NCBI RefSeq assembly: GCF_004368965.1 | Contig: NZ_SORO01000003.1 | Coordinates: 186,001-250,000, forward strand | From: Leptospira meyeri | GTDB taxonomy: Bacteria; Spirochaetota; Leptospiria; Leptospirales; Leptospiraceae | Direction of reading: 5' to 3' | Length of the DNA: 64,000 bases | In this document: piece by piece, positions 26,140 to 35,055 of the stretch | Layout of the letters: every line of letters begins with the position of its first letter | How positions within the stretch are numbered: position 1 is the stretch's first letter | Translations under genes and position numbers: made by a program | The notes under the pieces: generated by a model | The model's database searches: none | What the model was told of the DNA's origin: nothing | The model's input: only the letters and a program-made list of their open reading frames with translations

Positions 26140-28515
26140 CTAATCCTCCAGATTTGTTGGTAACAATATCGAAAAAGTTGTGCCTTCACAACGTATACTT
26201 TCTACATCTATTTTTCCTTTATGTTTTCGAATGATATCCATACTGATGGACAAACCAAGACCCGTTCCTTCCCCAGTTTCCTTGGTTGAAAAAAATGGAT
26301 CAAAGATTCTTGACTGAATGTCTTCTGGAATTCCTATCCCGTTATCTTTAATTTTAATTTCAGCAAATTGTTGGTTATTCTCAGAACAAATACATCTAGT
26401 TTTGATTTCAATTTTTCCTGGTTTTTCCCCCTGCGTGTCAGGAAATAAACCATGGTTTTTCTTTTCTTCGATTGCGTGGCCAGCATTCACAAGTAAATTA
26501 ATAATCACCTGACCAATCTCTTGTGGATGACACGGTATTTCAGGTAGATGTTTATCAAAAGAAAACTCAACCACACTATCGTATTTTATATTATGATGAC
26601 TAATATTAATGGCGGAATTGATTATCTCGTTCAAATTACACTGTATAAAACTTTCTTCTTTATTTACATGAGCAAAACTTTTAATATTACGAACGATTTC
26701 AACCACACGACTAGCACCGTCAATTGACTCCTCCAAAATATCAGATGTATCAGAAAGAACATTCGATAGATCAAAACGATCCCAATCAGTTAGAATTTTT
26801 GATATCGTAGGATCCGTATTATTTTTTTTAAGCACCGAATGGACATTTTCCATTACTACCGCAAGCTGTTTGTGATACCGCTTCATCGTTTCCAAATTAC
26901 TTGAAATAAACGCCATTGGATTGTTTATCTCATGCGCTACTCCCGCAGCCAATTGACCGATGGTTGCCAACTTTTCACTTTGTAACAATTGTATCTCTGT
27001 ATCTTTTGACTTTGAAAGATCATTTAGATAAACTAAAATAGAAACTTCTCCATTATATATGATCTCTATCGCCCAAAAACTAATCCATTTTTTTTGGCCA
27101 TTCGAAAGAATTATATTTTTTTCTACAACGTTTTGATCAGGAGCAAATCCGTTATTCGAAAGAGATTGAATAAATTCAAAAGGATCTTCCCCATTCAAAA
27201 AACCAAAAATCTCAGACACTTTTTTATTTCTCATCTGATTTTTGTTCTGCGAAAGAAGGATTTCAGAACTTCGATTATAAAATTGGATATTACCTTCAAC
27301 CAAAATTAATATTCCATTCGGAGAACATTCAACGATTGATTGCAAATTCCACTCACTTGCTAAAAGCAAATCTTCAGTTCTTTTGCGAATGAGTATATGA
27401 ACTAGTTCTGTACCAAGCAATTCCACTTCTTTAAAATCGATACTCTCATACTCTGTTCTTTTATTATAAAGAGTTAATTCTACCGATTCATTGTCTTTTA
27501 TATTGAATTTAAGGGGTAATTCCCGAATCGTGCCAGGTAATACAGTTGTGGAATCTATGGGCATAAAGACTGAATTAGATTGGTCTCTCATCGTATAAAG
27601 CCCAGATTCTCTAACGACAACTCCGTCGCGACAAATACGAACAACACCCCAATTACTTTCCGTTAGTTGTAAGGAATAACGTAACGCCAAAAGTAAAATG
27701 CTTTCCTCTCTTTCCATAAGAGAACTTTTTTGACCGATCTCAATCACAGCTTCAGTTCTGATTTCTGTTTTTTTACGTTCTGTTATATCAATATGAGTTC
27801 CAATCACACGAACTGGTAGATCATTTTCGTCTCTTTCCACTACCTTACCACGACTCCAAACCCAGATGGTTTTTCCAGATCTAGTAAACATTCGAATTTC
27901 TAAATCATGAGAATCAAGGGAACCGTTCAGATAGTTTTCAAATAAGGATCGAATTTGTTCACGGTCTTCCCAGTGGACCAATGTCTCCCAATGTGAAAAA
28001 TTTTGCGGGAAACGTTCCGGTTCAAACCCTAACATCCTCGAATATTCTGGGCTAAAATAAGCCTTACCAAGACGAAGAGAAAAATCCCAAACGCCACTTT
28101 GCCCACTTTCTAATGCTAATTTAAGTCGAACCTCTTCCTCTCGATTTTCAGGAACACGAATTGTATCTAGATTTACAATGTATACAACGCTCCGGTCTTC
28201 CGAAATGGATTGAGAAAGTAATTGGAAGGAACCCTCCAAACGAGACAAGATAACCGGGAAAGAGGACTTTTCTGACCGACGAACCAAAGAGTAACGGATC
28301 TCCTCTTGGATTTCTTCTTTCCAAAATAGTGCAACGAAATCCTTACCTAAGAGATGAAAAAAAGATGTCTGAAAAAGTTCCGTTGCAGAAGCATTGCATC
28401 TGAGGATCTTAAGATGATTGTCTAAAACAAAAGAAGGTAATGGGTTCCCATCCCAGGCAGCTTCCAACTCCTTCTTTGCATTTAGTACTTTATCGATAGC
28501 CTCGCTGATTTCCAT
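26140..28515 (-). CDS. Multi-PAS/GAF sensor histidine kinase
   Basis: A 791-residue cytosolic kinase with no membrane segment. A short N-terminal PAS comes first, then a PAS/PAC domain (about 125-250, ending VIGTHIDITERKK), a GAF-like domain (about 255-380), a PAS (about 385-500), and the kinase core. The dimerisation helix carries AAGVAHEINNP with His528, and the ATPase domain shows GQVIINLLVNAGHAI, DNGIGIPE and GEGTGLGLS. It is co-translated with the receiver at 25662-26138. The start is only 19 bp from the divergent lipoprotein gene, so both promoters must overlap. Confidence 0.88.
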   Translation of the reverse strand: MEISEAIDKVLNAKKELEAAWDGNPLPSFVLDNHLKILRCNASATELFQTSFFHLLGKDFVALFWKEEIQEEIRYSLVRRSEKSSFPVILSRLEGSFQLLSQSISEDRSVVYIVNLDTIRVPENREEEVRLKLALESGQSGVWDFSLRLGKAYFSPEYSRMLGFEPERFPQNFSHWETLVHWEDREQIRSLFENYLNGSLDSHDLEIRMFTRSGKTIWVWSRGKVVERDENDLPVRVIGTHIDITERKKTEIRTEAVIEIGQKSSLMEREESILLLALRYSLQLTESNWGVVRICRDGVVVRESGLYTMRDQSNSVFMPIDSTTVLPGTIRELPLKFNIKDNESVELTLYNKRTEYESIDFKEVELLGTELVHILIRKRTEDLLLASEWNLQSIVECSPNGILILVEGNIQFYNRSSEILLSQNKNQMRNKKVSEIFGFLNGEDPFEFIQSLSNNGFAPDQNVVEKNIILSNGQKKWISFWAIEIIYNGEVSILVYLNDLSKSKDTEIQLLQSEKLATIGQLAAGVAHEINNPMAFISSNLETMKRYHKQLAVVMENVHSVLKKNNTDPTISKILTDWDRFDLSNVLSDTSDILEESIDGASRVVEIVRNIKSFAHVNKEESFIQCNLNEIINSAINISHHNIKYDSVVEFSFDKHLPEIPCHPQEIGQVIINLLVNAGHAIEEKKNHGLFPDTQGEKPGKIEIKTRCICSENNQQFAEIKIKDNGIGIPEDIQSRIFDPFFSTKETGEGTGLGLSISMDIIRKHKGKIDVESIRCEGTTFSILLPTNLED

Positions 28516-28534
28516 ACAAACCTACCGACAAGAT

Positions 28535-29578
28535 ATGACGAAGAAATTAATCATTAGCTTATTTTTTTTAACCCTCCAATGCCAACTCCAAGAAAAGAAA
28601 ACAGAAATCGCGTTTGCAGAAACTAACATTTATGATGAATGGGCTGGTTTTACTGACTCAGATCTTCTTCATAAAAATGAAATGGATCTAAGTTGGAAAA
28701 AACTAACGACTACTAAGGATACAATCACCGACTACCTGAAAGGAAAAAACTACCAACCAAAAGTAAAAACGGTTGTTTACCCATTTAGTGGAATTGATGT
28801 CTTAAACCTTTTTTCATTTTATCCCAATGCCGATCGTTATATTCTTTTTGGACTAGAAGATCCTGGGTATCCAAATCAATACAGTATACTTTCAGAAAAA
28901 GAAAAACAAATCGTAAAACAAGGAATCAGGAATCTTTCTGATCATCTGGCCGGTAGAAATTACTTTACTTACCGAAAAATGAAAGAAGAAACTAAGAAAA
29001 AAGAACTCAATGGTGCTTACCCCGTATTTGTTGCATTCCTTCGCCGAATGGGAAAAGAAATTCTTGATTCAAAAGAAGAAACGATTGAAGGGAAAGGCAT
29101 TACTTACAAGGGATTTACGATCTCCCTTTATGATACTAAACAAAAAAAACAAGAATCACTTACATACTTTAAAATATTTTTGATTGGGAATGAAGGAACT
29201 TCTGGTGATGGTTTATATGAATACTTTTCGAATCTTTCTAATATTGGAATTTTTACGAAGTCAGCTGAATATTTATTTCATGGTGAAAAAAGAAAATTAT
29301 TTAGAGAACTTCTATTACAGAATGCAGAGTTTATAGTCCAAGATGAATCAGGCTTTCCTATTAGATTTTTTCCAGAGAATCTTTGGAATCGTCAAGTTTT
29401 TGGAAGGTATGAGAAATCCTGGAATTTATCTGGAGCTGTTACTCCAGAAGCCCAACCAGAGCTAAAAAGTTTAAGTGATCACTCAAATGACAATACTCTT
29501 CCCTTTCCTTTTGGTTATGGTTATTTAGGAACCAAGGACAACCGTCAGTCGGCCGTCCTAGTTTTTTCTAAAAAATAA
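28535..29578 (+). CDS. Hypothetical lipoprotein
   Basis: A 347-residue protein with a short signal peptide (MTKKLIISLFFLTLQC, Cys16 as probable lipid site). I do not recognise the mature domain. It begins with DEWAGFTDSDLL and contains VVYPFSGIDVLNLFSFYPNADRY, with a later ILDSKEE stretch, and reads as a soluble periplasmic or surface protein. It is divergent from the PAS kinase. The frame can be extended to 28418, but the ATG at 28535 gives a proper lipoprotein signal. No function is proposed. Confidence 0.75.
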   Translation: MTKKLIISLFFLTLQCQLQEKKTEIAFAETNIYDEWAGFTDSDLLHKNEMDLSWKKLTTTKDTITDYLKGKNYQPKVKTVVYPFSGIDVLNLFSFYPNADRYILFGLEDPGYPNQYSILSEKEKQIVKQGIRNLSDHLAGRNYFTYRKMKEETKKKELNGAYPVFVAFLRRMGKEILDSKEETIEGKGITYKGFTISLYDTKQKKQESLTYFKIFLIGNEGTSGDGLYEYFSNLSNIGIFTKSAEYLFHGEKRKLFRELLLQNAEFIVQDESGFPIRFFPENLWNRQVFGRYEKSWNLSGAVTPEAQPELKSLSDHSNDNTLPFPFGYGYLGTKDNRQSAVLVFSKK

Positions 29579-29613
29579 GAAAGATCACCCAATGGATAAT
29601 GGATCGGGTTCCA

Positions 29614-30441
29614 TCAATCCACAGTGGTGGGATCCCAACAAGTTCGGAAGTTTTCATTCCAACTGGAAATTTCCAACATATCTTCGTCCGATAAAACAAA
29701 ATCAAATACATTCGCATTTTCTTTAATACGAATAGGATTTTTTGATTTTGGAATTACCACATGACCTGCTTGTAAAGACCAACGGATTAATATTTGAGCA
29801 TTTGATTTTTGATAACGATTTGCCAATTTCGTGATCCGAGGATCTTCTAACTTTTGCCCGTGAGCAAGAGGACTGTACGCCTCGAGTATAATTCCTTTTT
29901 TTAAACAATACTCTTTTAACTCGATGTCTTGTAAAAAAGGATGATATTCCACTTGATTCATTGCAGGTACTGTCCCGGTTTCTTTTAATAGTTCTTCCAG
30001 GTGTGAAACCATAAAATTACTGACCCCAATGGATTTCGCTTTTCCATCTGCTTTTATCTTTTCTAAAGCCTTCCAAGATTCGTTTCTTTTCCCTGAGACG
30101 GGGAAATGAATTAAATACATATCAATATATTCAGTATCCAATTTATTTAACGAAACATCTATCGCACGTAAGGCGGAATCATAACCTTGGTCAGCATTCC
30201 AAAGTTTTGTTACAAGAAAAATATCACTGCGCTTCACACCGCTTTCTCTGATTGCAGCACCCACTTCCGACTCATTTCCATAGATAGCAGCCGTATCAAT
30301 ATGGCGGTATCCTAAAGATAAAGCTGATTTTACCGCATCCAGGCATTCTTTCGGACGAGCTTTCCAAACTCCAAGTCCCAACTGGGGGACGGAAACCGAT
30401 TGGTTGGATTTCAAAGCAGAAGAAATTTTAAGATTTGTCAT
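29614..30441 (-). CDS. Aldo/keto reductase
   Basis: A 275-residue NADPH-dependent reductase of the AKR superfamily, of the short diketo-gluconate-reductase-like type. The catalytic tetrad is visible: Asp49 and Tyr54 in HIDTAAIYGNE, Lys79 in VTKLW, and His112 in YLIHFP. The cofactor motif IPKSKNPIRIKEN is near residue 240. Substrates could be aldehydes or methylglyoxal; the sequence does not decide. I use the ATG at 30441. The longer frame to 30570 would overlap the ClpB terminator and the clpB gene end. Confidence 0.85.
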   Translation of the reverse strand: MTNLKISSALKSNQSVSVPQLGLGVWKARPKECLDAVKSALSLGYRHIDTAAIYGNESEVGAAIRESGVKRSDIFLVTKLWNADQGYDSALRAIDVSLNKLDTEYIDMYLIHFPVSGKRNESWKALEKIKADGKAKSIGVSNFMVSHLEELLKETGTVPAMNQVEYHPFLQDIELKEYCLKKGIILEAYSPLAHGQKLEDPRITKLANRYQKSNAQILIRWSLQAGHVVIPKSKNPIRIKENANVFDFVLSDEDMLEISSWNENFRTCWDPTTVD

Positions 30442-30460
30442 AGTGTAGATTTTAGACTGA

Positions 30461-30492
30461 AAAAATCCCAGGATAGAAGTACTATCCTGGGA
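30461..30492 (-). terminator. Rho-independent terminator of the ClpB-like gene
   Basis: On the minus strand, TCCCAGGATAG and CTATCCTGGGA form an 11-bp perfect stem around a 5-base loop, followed by a T-run (30465-30460). It lies 22 bp after the clpB-like stop. Confidence 0.9.
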
Positions 30493-30514
30493 CTCACTCC
30501 AAACTTTTGAAATT

Positions 30515-32902
30515 CTATCGTTTGGATCCGACAGGCTCGGGAATGGATGCAAATTGTAATTGTTCCCCATTCCAATCGGCTCGATAAGTTCCTTCGCCGA
30601 TGGAACCTGCTAAAATTTCTTTCGCTAAAGGACGATTGACAATTCGGTTGAATACACTTCCAAGGGGTCTTGCACCAAATTTTGGGTCAAAACCTTGTTC
30701 TCGCAAAATATGTTCAGTGCTTTCCGAAAGTTTGATGACAATCCCTTTTACCTTCAATCGTTCATTCAACTGACGAACTTGTTTTTCGATTAGTTTTTCC
30801 ATGATCGAAGAATCTAACGAATGATAGGTTAGAATCGCATCCAATCGTCCCAAAACTTCTGGCTTAAAATCCATCTCAATGTTTTTCGAATTTGTAGTCA
30901 AAATGACAATGGTATTTTTAAAATTTATAGTTCTACCTTTGTTATCTGTTAATCTACCTTCATCCAAAATTTGAAGTAGTATGTCAGAAAAATCAGGATG
31001 TGCTTTTTCCACTTCATCAAAGAGAACTACTGAGTATGGCTTTCTTCGAATTGCTTCTGTAAGAATTCCGCCTTCATCATAACCAACGTAACCAGCAGGT
31101 GCCCCAATGAGTTTCGCAACAGAATGTTTTTCCGAATACTCGCTGAGATCTAGACGTACTAAATTGGTTTCCTGATCGAACAGAAATTTTGCAACTGCTT
31201 TGGCCGTTTCGGTTTTTCCTACACCAGTAGGTCCTTTTAGCAAAAAAGATCCAAGTGGTCTTGATTCTGAAGATATTCCTGCATAAGAAGTAAGAAGAGT
31301 ATCTGCAATCTCTCGAATGGATTCTTTCTGACCATAAACGACAGTATTCAAATCTTCTTCTAAATGAAGCAAATTATCCTGTTTCGTTTTTAGGATCTTT
31401 TCTACCGGAATCCCAGTTTGTCGCGAAATAACAGCCGCTATGTGATTTCTTTCTAAAATCCAACTATTTTGGAAATTGCTTAGTTCTTTTTCCAATTCAG
31501 GAAGGACTGCATATTTCAAACGGGAAGCTTCTGTATAGTCTGCTCTTTGTTGGGCTGCATCCAAATCAAACTTCACTCGATCGATTTTATTTTTGATAGA
31601 AGCAATTTGTTTTAAAGAGTTTACTTCTTTTTCCCAAAGAGCTTTACCAGCTTCGAATTTTTTTTCTAAACTTTCGATTTCCGTTAAAATCTCTTCGTTT
31701 TTCTTTTCTACTTGAGCAAAGATTTTTTTGGAACGAATTTCACTTTCCAACTCTACAAGTTCCGTAGGCATTGCCTCAGCCGAAAGTTTTAAAGCAGATG
31801 CAGCTTCATCTACCAAATCAATTGCTTTATCTGGTAAAAATTTATCGGTAATATATTGGTCAGACAAAAGCACTGATGCATAAATTGCTTCATCAGAAAT
31901 TTTTATCCCGTGATGAATTTCATGTTTATCGCGGATACCCATAAGAATTTCAATAGCATCTTCTTTGCTAGGTTCATTGACTGGAACTGCACGGAACCTT
32001 CTTTCTAATGCTTGGTCTCCCAAAATGTATTTTTGAAATTCATCCTGAGTGGTTGCACCAATACAATGTAATTCGCCACGCGCCAAAGCCGGTTTCAAAA
32101 GATTGGCGGCATCCATAGCCCCATCGGTTTTACCAGCACCCACCAATTGGTGAATCTCATCAATAAAGAGGATGGCTTCTCCCGATTGTCCTTTGATATA
32201 ACGAAGTAAAGCAGTTAACTTTTCTTCAAACTCACCACGATATTTTGTTCCAGCCATCAGTTGGCCCATATCCAAAGAGTAAATGGTTTTTCCTTTGAGT
32301 ACGTCTGGCACTCTACCTTTGACTATCTGCTCTGCTAATCCTTCCACAATTGCAGTTTTACCAACACCTGCACTACCAACTAACACAGGATTGTTTTTTG
32401 ACCTTCGGCCAAGAATCTCCATCACTGAACGAATTTCTTTACTCCTTCCAATGACAGGATCTAATTTTCCTTCCCTTGCCAAATCATTCAAATTCACGAG
32501 AAAGTTAGGTACCTCTTCATCTGTTTCCTTCACTTGTAAATCTTCATAATTGATCTTTAACTCAGGAAGGACCTGCGGCAAAAATTTAAGAAAGTCAGCC
32601 TCTTTCAGCTCCTCTCGCCCATTTTCGGCAGCGCGAGAGGATGCCATTGTAAACCATTGGGCCAACTTGGGTGAGGTCCTTAGGGACTCAAAGGGAATCT
32701 CTCCAGAGGCGCGGGCCTGCTTTTTTAAAAATTCATCTACTGTTGATTTATACTTAATTAATGTTTTGCCCGAAACGGAAGTCGGTAGGGTCATAAATCC
32801 CCAAACCAAATGGTAAGGAGTAATTTCTGTATTCTGTCTCCTCATGGCCTCTGTTTGCGCAATGTCCAAAGCTCCTTGGACGTTGGAATCATACTGTTTC
32901 AT
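30515..32902 (-). CDS. ClpB-like AAA+ disaggregase with a short middle domain
   Basis: A 795-residue double AAA+ protein that would unfold or disaggregate proteins with ATP. It has an N-terminal Clp domain (about 1-130), NBD1 with Walker A GSAGVGKT at 176-183 and Walker B ILFIDEI, a coiled-coil middle region at about 383-480, and NBD2 with GPTGVGKT at 557-564. The middle region ends [13 protein letters not shown], as in ClpB, but is shorter than in E. coli ClpB. No ClpP-binding IGF/L loop is evident, so disaggregation rather than proteolysis is more likely. GGGGAG precedes the ATG. Family length is usually about 860. Confidence 0.82.
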   Translation of the reverse strand: MKQYDSNVQGALDIAQTEAMRRQNTEITPYHLVWGFMTLPTSVSGKTLIKYKSTVDEFLKKQARASGEIPFESLRTSPKLAQWFTMASSRAAENGREELKEADFLKFLPQVLPELKINYEDLQVKETDEEVPNFLVNLNDLAREGKLDPVIGRSKEIRSVMEILGRRSKNNPVLVGSAGVGKTAIVEGLAEQIVKGRVPDVLKGKTIYSLDMGQLMAGTKYRGEFEEKLTALLRYIKGQSGEAILFIDEIHQLVGAGKTDGAMDAANLLKPALARGELHCIGATTQDEFQKYILGDQALERRFRAVPVNEPSKEDAIEILMGIRDKHEIHHGIKISDEAIYASVLLSDQYITDKFLPDKAIDLVDEAASALKLSAEAMPTELVELESEIRSKKIFAQVEKKNEEILTEIESLEKKFEAGKALWEKEVNSLKQIASIKNKIDRVKFDLDAAQQRADYTEASRLKYAVLPELEKELSNFQNSWILERNHIAAVISRQTGIPVEKILKTKQDNLLHLEEDLNTVVYGQKESIREIADTLLTSYAGISSESRPLGSFLLKGPTGVGKTETAKAVAKFLFDQETNLVRLDLSEYSEKHSVAKLIGAPAGYVGYDEGGILTEAIRRKPYSVVLFDEVEKAHPDFSDILLQILDEGRLTDNKGRTINFKNTIVILTTNSKNIEMDFKPEVLGRLDAILTYHSLDSSIMEKLIEKQVRQLNERLKVKGIVIKLSESTEHILREQGFDPKFGARPLGSVFNRIVNRPLAKEILAGSIGEGTYRADWNGEQLQFASIPEPVGSKR

Positions 32903-33018
32903 CGTGTCTCCCCTATTTTAGCACTCTAATCATTCGACTGCCAATTCCTCGTTCTTGTTACAAGTTTTTTCATGGAAAATCACTTTCTTTCGCCTATCCT
33001 CGTCCTATTATAGTGCGA

Positions 33019-35055
33019 ATGTTTCGAAACTGGCTTTCTTTTTTCCTCAATCTATCTAAATTTCCTTCAAACGAGGCCGGAAGGAACTGCCAAAATCAAA
33101 AAGCGGACCAGGTTCTGCCTTCACTAAGAACCCGAAAGTATTGGATTCTCCTCTTTGCTAGCATTTTCTGGTTTCATTCCCCTCTTTGGGCCTTTCCTCT
33201 TTCCATCGAAGAATCAAAAAACTACAGGGACATAGGCAAATATTTTGAGTATGTCGTAGTTCCTGAACAAGAATCTAGTTTGGACAGAGTTTTAAGAGAG
33301 GATACTGTTTGGCGACCAAATCCGAAAGCAACTATCTCTTTTTCACAAGTGAAAGATCCGCTTTGGTTGAGAATTACATTGATCCACTATGGAAATTTAC
33401 CCCATACCTTTTTTTTGCACTTTTCAAGTCCAGTCGTAGATGTTTTTGAACTACATGCACAAGTGAAAGGAAACTGGATTACACAAGTTTCCGGAGAACA
33501 AGTTCTACAAAGAAACAAACCGATATACTCCCACATACCCGCATTCCCGATGACTCTCTCACCCGATGAGACACGAACGATATACGTAAAAATTAATTCA
33601 GCAAATCCAATCTTTAATTTTGTTTCTATTTATAATTCACGAAGTTTCATCGCCTTTTCGAAAAAACAAGATATATTCTTCGCTGCATATTTTGGCGCAG
33701 GTTTTATGATGTTTTTATTCAGTCTGTTCTTAGCGAATACTTTGCGTTACCGGAAATTTTTCTTTTACTTCTTCTATTTAGCAACGGTTCTCTTGATTAA
33801 TTCGTTTTCCACTGGATTTATGCAATACATTGAAATTGGAAATTCGCATACTTGGAAAAATTATTTATTTCCGATCACGATCTATTTGACTTCTGTCTTT
33901 GGCCTACTTTTTACTATAGAATTTTTAGAAACTGAAAAAAACTTTCCCAAGGTCAACAAACTTGCAAAAGGTTTTATCCTATTATTAATCTCATTAATCT
34001 TTACAATCTTTTTCTTAGAGTTAAGAAGCTTCATCCAGTTAGGTGTTTCTCTTGTAATCATTCCTATTTTACTAGTCCTCTTCATTTCTCTTATGGCAGT
34101 GATCAAAAGTAAGAAAAAACTAGAAGTGATTCTTTTCCTACTTGCTTTTGGTTCCATTCTTCTTGGAGGCGCATTGAATACCTTGACTGTTCAGGGTTTC
34201 ATCAAACCCATTCATTTATCTTCCTATTCATTGCCATTAGGCTCCGCCATAGAAGTATTCTTTTTGTCAATGGCCTTGGTTCTAAAGGTTTCTGATTACA
34301 GAAAAGCAACAGAAGAAAAACAAGAATTAGACCTCCAGTTAAAAATTGCTCAGAAACTCCAAAGTGGACTTTTACCACAAAAAAGAACACATGCAAATGG
34401 TTATGCTTTAGGGTTTCGTTATTCACCCGCATCCGATATTGGTGGTGACTTTGTTCAATTCATTGTCAAAGAAAATGAAATAGGTCTATTTCTCTGCGAT
34501 GTTTCTGGCCATGGAATTCCTGCTGCAATGATAGCATCCATGACAAAAGTTTCCCTTCAAATCTGGGATGATTCACTCGAAAGGCCAGCCTATGCAGCGG
34601 AACGAATCCGTTTATCTCTTCTTAGTTCTCTTTCAGGACATTTCTTAAGTGCCTTTTTTGTTTATCTACATCCAGAAAAAAACATCATGAAGATTGCCAA
34701 TGCTGGCCACCACCCGATGATTTTTTTAGATCGGAATGGACATATAGAACATATCACAAGTCCAGGGCGGGCGATTAACGAATACATCGAAGCTCAAGTA
34801 ATCGAAAAAACACTACCTCTCCCTAAATCCGGTACATTGATTTTATTTACTGATGGTGTGATTGAAGCAAGAAATTCGACAACGGGTGAACTTTTTGGAG
34901 AAGAAAGGTTTCTCGCCATTTTACAAACATTAGCCGACAAAGACCCGCAGACGATCTGTGACCAAGTGATCACAGAAGTAGAAAAATTCCAAAAGTCAAA
35001 ACGTTCGGACGACGACATTACAATATTAGCCATCTCTTTAGATAAAGAAACTTAA
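33019..35055 (+). CDS. 7TMR-DISM receptor with SpoIIE-type PP2C phosphatase domain
   Basis: A 678-residue membrane signalling protein. An N-terminal hydrophobic segment at about 42-60 is followed by an extracytoplasmic 7TMR-DISM sensing domain (about 65-215), seven membrane helices (about 220-410), and a cytosolic SpoIIE/PP2C domain (about 440-678). Metal-binding stretches are visible: SDIGGDFVQF, LCDVSGHGIPAAM and LFTDGVIEA. It probably dephosphorylates an anti-sigma-factor antagonist or a similar partner. GTG at 33013 is an equally likely start. Its stop codon overlaps the convergent kinase stop within TTAA. Confidence 0.85.
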   Translation: MFRNWLSFFLNLSKFPSNEAGRNCQNQKADQVLPSLRTRKYWILLFASIFWFHSPLWAFPLSIEESKNYRDIGKYFEYVVVPEQESSLDRVLREDTVWRPNPKATISFSQVKDPLWLRITLIHYGNLPHTFFLHFSSPVVDVFELHAQVKGNWITQVSGEQVLQRNKPIYSHIPAFPMTLSPDETRTIYVKINSANPIFNFVSIYNSRSFIAFSKKQDIFFAAYFGAGFMMFLFSLFLANTLRYRKFFFYFFYLATVLLINSFSTGFMQYIEIGNSHTWKNYLFPITIYLTSVFGLLFTIEFLETEKNFPKVNKLAKGFILLLISLIFTIFFLELRSFIQLGVSLVIIPILLVLFISLMAVIKSKKKLEVILFLLAFGSILLGGALNTLTVQGFIKPIHLSSYSLPLGSAIEVFFLSMALVLKVSDYRKATEEKQELDLQLKIAQKLQSGLLPQKRTHANGYALGFRYSPASDIGGDFVQFIVKENEIGLFLCDVSGHGIPAAMIASMTKVSLQIWDDSLERPAYAAERIRLSLLSSLSGHFLSAFFVYLHPEKNIMKIANAGHHPMIFLDRNGHIEHITSPGRAINEYIEAQVIEKTLPLPKSGTLILFTDGVIEARNSTTGELFGEERFLAILQTLADKDPQTICDQVITEVEKFQKSKRSDDDITILAISLDKET

